DNA from: Planctomycetota bacterium
Lineage (GTDB): Bacteria > Planctomycetota > UBA8108 > UBA1146
Assembly: GCA_002691835.1 (NCBI GenBank)
Contig: NZJA01000057.1
Coordinates: 1 to 9,603, forward strand
Length of the DNA stretch: 9,603 nt
Direction of reading: 5' to 3'
The notes beneath the pieces were generated by a model. That model saw only the letters and a program-made list of their open reading frames with translations. It was not told the origin of the DNA and searched no databases. Below are positions 1-6,604 of this stretch, one piece after another (position 1 is the stretch's first letter; each line of letters begins with the position of its first letter). Position numbers and translations under genes: made by a program.

Positions 1-1
1 A

Positions 2-1159
2 TGGCAAAAAGCACGGGAAGAAAACGATTTTTCCGCTTTTGCTCCGATGTTGACGCGCCAAGTGGAACTCCAAAAAGCTGAAGCCGAGTACCTTCGTGAA
101 GATGAAGACTGTCTTTACGATGTTCTGATGAATAAGTATGAGCGCGGGATGACGAGTACCGACTTCAAGTCCATCTGTGATCAAGTGGTTCCTGGGCTGA
201 AAGGGATTATCGATCGAGTGGTGGCCCGAGCACTTCCAGAGCCCGAGTTTTTCCGGGGTCCGTGGGACAAGAATCGTCAGTTGGAATTTTCGAAAGAAGT
301 GGCGACGGAGTTGGGCTATGACTTCAGCCGGGGGGGGCTTGATCTGACCTCTCATCCATTCTGTACGTCTCCGGTCGCGCCCTTTGATGTGCGAATCACC
401 ACCCGGGTCTACGAGGACAACTTTACCAGTAACCTCTACGGAGTGATCCACGAGGCAGGCCATGCGATGTATGAGCAAGGCTTTGAAGAGCGTTGGGTCC
501 ATACTCCGATGAGTGATGCGATTTCCTTGGGAATCCACGAATCCCAATCCCGTTTTTGGGAAAACGACATCGGTAGAACCGAAGCTTTCTGGGCGCATTT
601 TCTACCATTGATGAAAAAGTACTTCCCAAGAATTCTCGAAGATGTCAGTGCTAATGACATGGCGCTTGCGGTGAATCCTGTAAAGCCTTCGCTGATCCGG
701 GTAGATGCCGATGAAGTGACTTATGGATTGCATATCGCCCTACGTTTTGAGATTGAGCAGGCACTCTTCAGTGGCGACCTCGCTGTGGCCGATCTTCCCG
801 AAGCCTGGAATGAAAAGATGCAGTCGTACCTCGGATTGACTCCGCCTAACTTCAGTGATGGTGTTCTGCAGGATATTCACTGGAGCTTTGGAGCTTTTGG
901 CTACTTTCCAACGTATCTGTTGGGATCTCTGTATTCCGCCCAATTCCATCAGGCGATTTCTGAAGAGATCGACATCGACGCTGAGGTGGCTGCGGGAAGG
1001 TTTGGAGCGATTTTGGAGTGGCTCAGGGAGCGGATCCATCGACCCGGCAGGCAGTTTATGCCGCTGGACTTGTTGGAGCGTGCAGTCGGTAAAGGGCTCG
1101 ATCCGGAGATCTTTATCGATCACCTCGACCGCAAGGTTCAGTCGATTCACGGAGTGTAG
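2..1159 (+). CDS. M32 zinc carboxypeptidase (carboxypeptidase Taq family), 5' partial
   Basis: This is a metallocarboxypeptidase that removes C-terminal residues from peptides, probably in the cytoplasm since no export signal is visible (the N-terminus is missing). The frame is open from base 2 with family-like residues (WQKAREENDFSAFAP) before the first ATG at 47, so that ATG is internal and the gene begins outside the window. About 385 residues are visible; the family is usually near 500, so roughly 115 are missing. The zinc site HEAGH is encoded at 449-463, and the family's third-ligand region HESQSRFWEN starts at 536. Other M32 signatures are HPF at 353-361, DVRITTR just after it, and a late segment containing DIHWSFGAFGYFPTY. 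All key residues look intact. The stop TAG at 1157-1159 lies 3 bases before the next gene, which is in the same frame, so the two are probably cotranscribed and translationally coupled. Family call is secure; the physiological substrate is unknown. Confidence 0.93.
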   Translation, partial: WQKAREENDFSAFAPMLTRQVELQKAEAEYLREDEDCLYDVLMNKYERGMTSTDFKSICDQVVPGLKGIIDRVVARALPEPEFFRGPWDKNRQLEFSKEVATELGYDFSRGGLDLTSHPFCTSPVAPFDVRITTRVYEDNFTSNLYGVIHEAGHAMYEQGFEERWVHTPMSDAISLGIHESQSRFWENDIGRTEAFWAHFLPLMKKYFPRILEDVSANDMALAVNPVKPSLIRVDADEVTYGLHIALRFEIEQALFSGDLAVADLPEAWNEKMQSYLGLTPPNFSDGVLQDIHWSFGAFGYFPTYLLGSLYSAQFHQAISEEIDIDAEVAAGRFGAILEWLRERIHRPGRQFMPLDLLERAVGKGLDPEIFIDHLDRKVQSIHGV

Positions 1160-1162
1160 TCT

Positions 1163-3424
1163 GTGGTGCTTTCCCTTCTGGGTCGCTACGCCGACTGGCT
1201 TCATCTGCGTTGGCCGGGGGGGAAGGAAGAGCCACTCCCTGCTGTCGAATCCGATTTTTCTACTGCCGTTCCCGGGCTGTTTGTCGTCGGAGAATTGACC
1301 GGAGTTCCGCTTCTCAAGCATGCTGTCGATTCGGGGTCGAGAGTTGTGCGAAGAGTGCTTTCTGATGGTCAGGAGTGCCCTTCGGATGTCACGCCCCTGG
1401 TGATCGTCGGTGCGGGAGTATCAGGTCTCTCGGCGGCGGTGGAGGCACGAAGACTGGGAATCGACTTCGCCTGGTATGAAGCCGCCAGAATGCTGGAAAC
1501 AGTCGAAAACTATCCTCAGGGGAAGCCGATTTTTACGGATCCCCCTGAGCTCAGACTCGATACCACTCTGACGTTACCGACGAGCCCTGATTTGGATCGT
1601 GAAGGGCTTTTGTCCGCATTGCGGCAGCAGGCGCAGGAGCGGAATTTGCAACCGCAGTCGGCCACTCTGGATTCGGTTCACAAAGAAGGATCGATTCTCA
1701 AGGTCCAGTGGACCGACGGTAGTCATATCCGGGCACACCGGGTGATATTGGCGCTCGGTCGAAGTGGTGAGCATCGACGACTGGATGTTCCCGGCGAGGA
1801 ACTCGATCACGTTTCTTCCATATGTCATGACCCGAGCGCATTTCGAGGACAGGATGTTCTCGTGGTCGGTGGAGGAGACAGTGCCTGTGAAACTGCGGTT
1901 GCACTTGCCGAGAATGGAGCTCGTGTTCAACTCGTTCATCGTTCGGAGTCCTTGGGAAGTGCTTCCCAATCTCAGCGCTTGAGATTGAGAGAAGCTGAAG
2001 CCCGTGGGGCGATCCATAGAATCGCGGGATCACGGGTTCAGAAAATCACAGCACAGAATGTGGAGTTGCTGGGACCCGGAAAAGAAACTCAGATACTTTC
2101 GGCGACGGCGGTTTTTACACTCATTGGTCGCAAAGCACCCATCGAATTACTACGGCGCTGCGGATTGGGGATGAGGGGCGATCGAGGATTATTCTGGTGG
2201 TTTTCGCTGACCGCCTGCATGGTTTTCTTTTTCTTTTTATATCACTGGAAGAGAACAGGGCTCTCGATACCCATCGCCGAAAATTGGAGAGACCTCGGAG
2301 GATTTCCTGCTGGGCTGGATATCTGGTGGCAAAGGCTGTTTCCAGATTCTGGAGGGCTTCTGGGAGTACTGACCCCGGCAATGGATCAGCCGGGTTTTTG
2401 GTACAGCTTGCTCTACACACTGCTCGTCCTGATTTTTGGAATCCGACGCATTCGAAAGCGCCCGTCTCCTTACATCCGTCGACAGACATGGTGTCTCTTC
2501 TGGATACAGGCAGTGCCATTGTTTCTATTGCCTTACTGGATCTTGCCATTACTCGGGGCTCATGGATTCTTTGACAGCGGCTGGGGATTGAGTTTCGCAG
2601 ATGCTCTTTTCCCGGTGACTTCGGGTGGTCGGGAATACTGGCGTGCATTTGGTCTCATTCTCGCCTGGCCACTTTTCTTTTGGAATATTTTTACAGAGCA
2701 GCCACTCATCGTCTGGTGTGTCATTTCGCTGATTCAAACCTTTGTTCTCTTGCCTCTCGCAATTCGGAAATGGGGTAAAGGAGTTTATTGCGGTTGGATC
2801 TGCTCTTGCGGTGCACTCGCCGAGACTTTGGGAGATGACCATCGACACAAAATGCCGCGAGGGGAAAGGCCTCGAAGTTGGAATCTCGTGGGGCAATTCA
2901 TGTTGCTCTTGTGTTTCCTGATGTTGCTGGGGAGAGTCCTGGCATGGGGGCTCCCTGAGACTCTTCCCGGACAGTGGGGAAGTGCGCTGTCTTTGGCAAT
3001 TCAGAGGGGAATTCCGCTTCTAAATTATGAATGGTTTGTCGATCTTTTTCTTTCTGGAATTTTGGGAGTGGGGCTCTACTGGCATTTCTCAGGGAGAACA
3101 TGGTGCCGATTTGTTTGTCCCCTGGCGGCATTGATGAATATCTATGCTCGATTTTCAAGATTCCGGATCTTTGCTGAAAAGTCCCGCTGTATCTCCTGCA
3201 ATGTTTGTACCACGCAGTGTCATCAAGGAATCGATGTCATGAGTTTTGCCAGACAGGGAATACCGATGGAGGACCCCCAGTGTGTTCGCTGCGGCGCATG
3301 TGTCCACGATTGCCCCACGGATGTTCTGCGTTTTGGCAGAGTGGGAAAAGATGGGGTCAGTATTGAGTTTGATCAGGTTGCCGCGAGGTCAGTTGTTTCC
3401 AGTCGGAGCTCTGAGTCGTTCTAA
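1163..3424 (+). CDS. Fusion of permuted FAD/NAD(P)H oxidoreductase and NapH/CcoG-like membrane polyferredoxin
   Basis: A 753-residue protein that probably moves electrons between NAD(P)H/FAD and iron-sulfur clusters at the membrane. Residues 36-62 hold the motif VPGLFVVGELTG...DSG, normally the C-terminal FAD-binding piece of thioredoxin-reductase-like enzymes. Residues 79-88 are the FAD Rossmann loop (IVGAGVSG) and 232-243 the NAD(P)H loop (VVGGGDSACETA). The flavin module ends near 340 without a second C-terminal FAD motif, which suggests circular permutation. No CxxC redox pair is seen; C221 stands where one would be expected. About six or seven membrane segments follow (near 344-361, 413-427, 443-463, 493-531, 578-596, 625-641). 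The NapH-like cysteines are YCGWICSCG (C543, C547, C549) and WCRFVCP (C648, C652). Two [4Fe-4S] motifs follow: C676/C679/C682/C686 and C707/C710/C713/C717. The GTG start at 1163 has GGAG at 1151-1154; GTG at 1166 is an alternative. I recall similar uncharacterised proteins that begin with a WLHxxWP segment. Electron donor, acceptor and direction are unknown. Confidence 0.82.
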   Translation: MVLSLLGRYADWLHLRWPGGKEEPLPAVESDFSTAVPGLFVVGELTGVPLLKHAVDSGSRVVRRVLSDGQECPSDVTPLVIVGAGVSGLSAAVEARRLGIDFAWYEAARMLETVENYPQGKPIFTDPPELRLDTTLTLPTSPDLDREGLLSALRQQAQERNLQPQSATLDSVHKEGSILKVQWTDGSHIRAHRVILALGRSGEHRRLDVPGEELDHVSSICHDPSAFRGQDVLVVGGGDSACETAVALAENGARVQLVHRSESLGSASQSQRLRLREAEARGAIHRIAGSRVQKITAQNVELLGPGKETQILSATAVFTLIGRKAPIELLRRCGLGMRGDRGLFWWFSLTACMVFFFFLYHWKRTGLSIPIAENWRDLGGFPAGLDIWWQRLFPDSGGLLGVLTPAMDQPGFWYSLLYTLLVLIFGIRRIRKRPSPYIRRQTWCLFWIQAVPLFLLPYWILPLLGAHGFFDSGWGLSFADALFPVTSGGREYWRAFGLILAWPLFFWNIFTEQPLIVWCVISLIQTFVLLPLAIRKWGKGVYCGWICSCGALAETLGDDHRHKMPRGERPRSWNLVGQFMLLLCFLMLLGRVLAWGLPETLPGQWGSALSLAIQRGIPLLNYEWFVDLFLSGILGVGLYWHFSGRTWCRFVCPLAALMNIYARFSRFRIFAEKSRCISCNVCTTQCHQGIDVMSFARQGIPMEDPQCVRCGACVHDCPTDVLRFGRVGKDGVSIEFDQVAARSVVSSRSSESF

Positions 3425-3428
3425 AGCT

Positions 3429-4394
3429 TCAGCTCAGTTCCCGAGCGCCCTCGTAGGGAAGCGGACAGCCCTCATCGTCCAGACCCCAGCCGGCATAACG
3501 ACCAGTTCTGCCAGCTTTCAGGAGGTGTTGCTCTTTTCTTCGATCAAATCTTTGGACGCCTTCAACGATTTGTCGAATGAATTTTTTCCGCGCTCTTTTG
3601 GAGTTCTTATGAGTGGTGGAAGTCAGAGAAAAATCTCCTTGGTCTTCAGCCCAGCGTTGTCCGCCATTTCGAAGAAAAGAAAACAGTGCTCTCATTCTTA
3701 ATGAAGGGGAAATTGTCGGCGGAAGATGTCCTACCTGTGACAGGGAGTAGATGACCTGATCGATAAACGTTTCACCCTCGGCATATTGTTGGATTCGGGC
3801 TTCATCCAGATCGACGACGTGGAACTGCCATGGTCCCTTCAGTTCTCCTGCAATGAGGACATTATTGGGTGACAAATCTCTGGTGGCCAAACCGGATGCA
3901 AAGATCTTGTGCAATTGTTGACCGAGCCAGTCGGCGAATTGGCGTTGCCATTCTTCAGAGGGATCCCGCTGCAGCTGGCGGGCATGCCAGAGATGCAGAG
4001 GTTCCCCCGGAATCCAGGTCGTTACGAGTCGAGCCTGTTGTCGATTTTCAATTCGCGAGAGAGCACGGGGAAGGGGGAGACCTTTGGCTTCCCCTTGGAT
4101 CATCGCTCTCCAAGAGCGCCGAGCGCGCCCCCAGCGCATGAAGGCTGGAAGACAGCGGACCGCAGTTCCATGGATGGATTTTTTGGTAACTCGATAAACC
4201 TTGCGGGCGTATGGGACCCCTGCTTCTTCGACTTGTTCCAATCGACCCCGACGTCCCTCTGAAATGATGCGGATCGCAGGGAGCTGAAGAAGACGAGTGC
4301 CCAACTCTGCATCCATTCCTGGAGCGAGAAAAATCTTCCCGTGGACTGGAGAAGTTTCCCGTGGCAATCTGCCCCCTGACATGGACTGTGACAT
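3429..4394 (-). CDS. WaaP/Kdo-kinase-like small-molecule or lipopolysaccharide kinase
   Basis: A 321-residue protein with the protein-kinase-like fold used by lipopolysaccharide core kinases (WaaP, KdkA, InaA group), which phosphorylate sugars of the LPS inner core at the cytoplasmic membrane face. Candidate ATP-site lysine is K65 in YARKVYR, with an acidic helix partner around E102. The catalytic loop is TRDLSPNNVLI, with D173 as base and N178 as metal ligand; the usual His of HRD is Thr. The second metal ligand is D195 in VVDLDEAR. There is no signal peptide or membrane helix. The C-terminal 60 residues are basic and of no recognised domain. The gene converges on the upstream-listed redox fusion with only 4 bases between stop codons, and diverges from the B3/B4 gene over 139 bases. 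The start is uncertain: ATGs at 4394 and 4382 sit in a 12-bp tandem repeat and neither has a good ribosome site; M27 is another option. No LPS gene lies nearby, so the substrate is not known. Confidence 0.72.
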   Translation of the reverse strand: MSQSMSGGRLPRETSPVHGKIFLAPGMDAELGTRLLQLPAIRIISEGRRGRLEQVEEAGVPYARKVYRVTKKSIHGTAVRCLPAFMRWGRARRSWRAMIQGEAKGLPLPRALSRIENRQQARLVTTWIPGEPLHLWHARQLQRDPSEEWQRQFADWLGQQLHKIFASGLATRDLSPNNVLIAGELKGPWQFHVVDLDEARIQQYAEGETFIDQVIYSLSQVGHLPPTISPSLRMRALFSFLRNGGQRWAEDQGDFSLTSTTHKNSKRARKKFIRQIVEGVQRFDRRKEQHLLKAGRTGRYAGWGLDDEGCPLPYEGARELS

Positions 4395-4400
4395 GGACTG
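4377..4400. repeat. Perfect 12-bp tandem duplication spanning the kinase start
   Basis: TGACATGGACTG occurs twice head to tail (4377-4388 and 4389-4400). Read on the minus strand each copy carries an ATG, so the duplication doubles the start codon in frame (MSQSMS at the N-terminus) and adds four residues. It has the look of a recent replication-slippage duplication. Confidence 0.85.
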
Positions 4401-4533
4401 AGTGAGGATCCAATGACTGAAGAGTTGATGATATCGGCGAGTCCCTGTCGGGCAAGGCTCACCATAGGGAGAGCCCCTCTGTGAAGATATGAATCGGTGT
4501 GAGGGTCTGGCTTGAGAAAGGGTTGGTGGATCA

Positions 4534-5172
4534 GTGATCCAGGTTCAAGTGTTGGAGCATCCTTATCTTGACCCCGGGGGGGTGGTCATCGAATTGCCAG
4601 AAGCTCAGGGAAGTGAGAGTCCCCAGTGGCTTCAGGAAATGCTGAGTCCGCAATTTCCTTGTGAAGGGATGACTGAGGAAACCCGCAAGGCTGTGAGGAC
4701 ACTGCTTCGACAAGGGGGATATCGCCCTGCTGGTCGAGGTAAACCATCGAGTGAGTGGCTTCAAAAAGCGGCCTCAGAAGGAAAGCTCTCCTCCATCTTT
4801 CCTTTGGTGGATTTAGGCAATTCTGCTTCCCGACTTTCTGGATTACCTCTGAGCGTTGTCGATCTGGATCGGGTCGAAGGAGATCTTTCCATTCAATTGG
4901 GTGAGCTGGGGCAAAATTACGTCTTTAACGCATCGGGTCAGGAAATTGATATCGCGGGCTTGATCTGCCTTGCCGATTCCCAAGGGCCTTGCGCCAACGC
5001 GGTCAAGGATTCCCAGAGAACAAAAACGTCCCCTGAAACCCGTCGGTGCCTGATTCAGGTTTGGGGGACTCGGGAGCTCCCTGAAGCCACAAATCTCCTG
5101 ATAGAACAGATTTCAGAGACTGGAGAGAGGCTTGGAGGTCGACTCAAGGGTGTGGAATTCCTGCCTCAATAA
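4534..5172 (+). CDS. Stand-alone B3/B4 tRNA-binding/editing-like domain protein
   Basis: A 212-residue protein dominated by the B3/B4 domain found in the beta subunit of phenylalanyl-tRNA synthetase, where it edits mischarged tRNA. Free-standing copies occur in many bacteria (COG3382-type) and their role is not settled; trans-editing or amino-acid or nucleotide handling are possibilities, not shown here. The domain covers roughly residues 85-195: FPLVDLGNSASRLSG (89-103), VVDLDRVEGDL near 108-118, and the late motif VKDSQRTKTSPETRR (157-171) followed by LIQVWG. Residues 1-85 are a helical lead-in usual for the stand-alone form. No synthetase catalytic domain or partner gene is nearby. The start is GTG at 4534: an in-frame TGA at 4513-4515 rules out anything longer, and the next ATG would lose the first 35 residues. 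The ribosome site is weak (GGTGGA at 4525-4530, very close). The family call is good; the biological role is open. Confidence 0.8.
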   Translation: MIQVQVLEHPYLDPGGVVIELPEAQGSESPQWLQEMLSPQFPCEGMTEETRKAVRTLLRQGGYRPAGRGKPSSEWLQKAASEGKLSSIFPLVDLGNSASRLSGLPLSVVDLDRVEGDLSIQLGELGQNYVFNASGQEIDIAGLICLADSQGPCANAVKDSQRTKTSPETRRCLIQVWGTRELPEATNLLIEQISETGERLGGRLKGVEFLPQ

Positions 5173-5223
5173 GTCTCAGATTCAGTGCCATCGGCCCATA
5201 CCGGTCATAAAATAGGGACAATA

Positions 5224-5266
5224 GAGTCCAAACCATTGAAACATTGGACTCGATCCGGTCAGATCG
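5224..5266 (+). promoter_or_regulatory. Hairpins in the leader ahead of ribBA
   Basis: GAGTCCAA (5224-5231) and TTGGACTC (5244-5251) form a perfect 8-bp stem around a 12-base loop. A second short stem, CGATC (5251-5255) with GATCG (5262-5266), abuts it and shares one base, so the two may be alternatives. There is no U-tract, so it is a poor intrinsic terminator for the B3/B4 gene. The 122-base gap does not match the FMN riboswitch consensus. It could act as an mRNA 3' stabiliser, a protein site or a ribBA leader element; the sequence does not decide. Confidence 0.4.
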
Positions 5267-5294
5267 GTGATAGACCTTCAGATGGGAGATACCG

Positions 5295-6524
5295 ATGGCA
5301 TTCGCCAAAGTGGAGGAACTGATTCAGGAGATCGCCAGAGGCCGGATGGTCATTCTGATCGATGCTCCCGATCGTGAAAACGAGGGTGACCTCGTCATGG
5401 CCGCAGAGCTGACGACCGATGAACAGATCAAATTCTGCGCCCTCGAGGGTCGAGGTTTGATCTGCGCTCCGCTGGCAGCTGAAATGTGTGACCGTCTCGA
5501 TCTTCAACCGATGATCGACCGTCCCACCTTGCCCGGAGAATGCTCCTTTACGGTCTCTGTGGATGCTTCAGATGGCATCTCCACCGGGATCAGCGCAGCC
5601 GATCGTGCCCACACGGCCCGTCTCCTCGCGGACCCGAACTCGAAGCCTGAACAATTCAATCGACCCGGGCACCTGTTTCCTCTCAGAGCAAAGCCTGGAG
5701 GGGTTCTTCGTAGGACCGGTCATACAGAAGCTTCGGTAGACCTCGCTCGAATGGCGGGTCTTCAGCCCGCCGCCATCATTTGCGAAGTCATGAATGATGA
5801 CGGAACGATGGCGCGGACACCTGAATTGGAAAAGTTCGCTGAAAAGCATGGCCTGCTCCTCGGAACCATCGACAGTATCGTCGATTATCGTCGCGAGCGG
5901 GAAGCGATCGAGGAGGCTGCTCCTGAGCTGCCTGTAAAATTGAGCTCCGCCAGCATCCCGACGCCTTACGGGGTCTTTGAACTGGATTGTTGGAAAACCG
6001 ACGAAGGTGAACCCGTGACTGTGCTCCGTATGGGCGATCTTGAAGATGCTGACGAAGAGCCTCCGTTAGTCCGAGTTCACAGTTCTTGTGCGACAGGGGA
6101 TATCTTCGGTTCACTGCGCTGTGACTGTGGTATGCAGCTGGATCATTCCTTGAAAATGATCGGCGGTAAGGGCAGAGGAGCTCTGATCTATCTCCCTCAG
6201 GAAGGGCGCGGGATTGGACTTCCCAAAAAGATTGAGGCTTATCACCTGCAGGAATCTCAGGGATTGGACACTGTTGAAGCGAATCACCATCTTGGATTTG
6301 CCGCAGATCTCCGTGAGTACTCTGCTGCAGCCAAAATCCTTCAGGTGCTGAACCTGGATACTGTTCGTTTGTTGACCAATAACCCCGCCAAGGTGGAGGG
6401 TTTGATCCAGAACGGTATCAAAGTTTCGCAAAGAGTCTCTCTGGAACTGGGAGTCAGCACGACCAACGTCGATTATCTCAAGACCAAGAAGACGAAGTTT
6501 GGTCACCTCTTCGAAACGATTTGA
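5295..6524 (+). CDS. ribBA: Bifunctional RibBA: DHBP synthase / GTP cyclohydrolase II
   Basis: A 409-residue cytoplasmic enzyme catalysing both entry steps of riboflavin synthesis: ribulose 5-phosphate to 3,4-dihydroxy-2-butanone 4-phosphate, and GTP to the 2,5-diaminopyrimidine product. The RibB half (about 1-205) has [13 protein letters not shown] at 26-38, the [12 protein letters not shown] segment at 93-104, [12 protein letters not shown] at 121-132, and [16 protein letters not shown] at 140-155, with metal ligands of the H143/E164 type. The RibA half (about 215-409) has zinc cysteines C265, C276 and C278 ([15 protein letters not shown]), PQEGRGIGL at 301-309, [11 protein letters not shown] followed by R340 and Y342, and [12 protein letters not shown] at 359-370. 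Length is normal for the fusion. One change is visible: the very conserved HSEC before the first zinc Cys is HSSC (S264). The ATG start has GGGAG at 5284-5288, six bases upstream. It is a stand-alone transcription unit ending at a clear terminator; no other rib gene is in the window. Confidence 0.96.
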   Translation: MAFAKVEELIQEIARGRMVILIDAPDRENEGDLVMAAELTTDEQIKFCALEGRGLICAPLAAEMCDRLDLQPMIDRPTLPGECSFTVSVDASDGISTGISAADRAHTARLLADPNSKPEQFNRPGHLFPLRAKPGGVLRRTGHTEASVDLARMAGLQPAAIICEVMNDDGTMARTPELEKFAEKHGLLLGTIDSIVDYRREREAIEEAAPELPVKLSSASIPTPYGVFELDCWKTDEGEPVTVLRMGDLEDADEEPPLVRVHSSCATGDIFGSLRCDCGMQLDHSLKMIGGKGRGALIYLPQEGRGIGLPKKIEAYHLQESQGLDTVEANHHLGFAADLREYSAAAKILQVLNLDTVRLLTNNPAKVEGLIQNGIKVSQRVSLELGVSTTNVDYLKTKKTKFGHLFETI

Positions 6525-6547
6525 GAATTGGATCTATAAAATGGAGC

Positions 6548-6580
6548 GGGCCCGCAGGGGATTACCCTGCGGGCCCTTTT
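6548..6580 (+). terminator. Strong intrinsic terminator of ribBA
   Basis: GGGCCCGCAGGG (6548-6559) and CCCTGCGGGCCC (6565-6576) form a perfect 12-bp GC-rich stem with a 5-base loop, followed by TTTTCAATTT. It lies 23 bases after the ribBA stop. On the minus strand the stem is followed by GCTCCATTTTA, so it may also stop transcripts from the convergent dockerin gene, less efficiently. Confidence 0.93.
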
Positions 6581-6604
6581 CAATTTCATTGGGATCTGAA
6601 ACGG

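Noticed and set aside
47..49. ATG at 47 as start of the M32 peptidase
   Set aside because: The same frame is open to the window edge and encodes family-like residues upstream, so this Met is internal.
740..1321. 193-codon open frame on the minus strand across the end of the peptidase gene
   Set aside because: It lies antisense to two well-supported genes and its translation has no recognisable domain or coding character.
3405..3450. Terminator between the convergent redox fusion and kinase
   Set aside because: Only 4 to 5-bp imperfect pairings are found there and no U-tract, too weak to call.
3246..3701. 151-codon plus-strand frame spanning the 3' ends of the redox fusion and the kinase
   Set aside because: It overlaps the ferredoxin motifs in another frame and then runs antisense to the kinase; the product is not protein-like.
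4100..4465. Minus-strand frame starting at an ATG in the gap between kinase and B3/B4 gene
   Set aside because: It is an alternative frame of the kinase gene and lacks the kinase motifs; the kinase frame explains the region.
5173..5294. Possible FMN riboswitch before ribBA
   Set aside because: The conserved riboswitch boxes are absent; only simple hairpins are seen.
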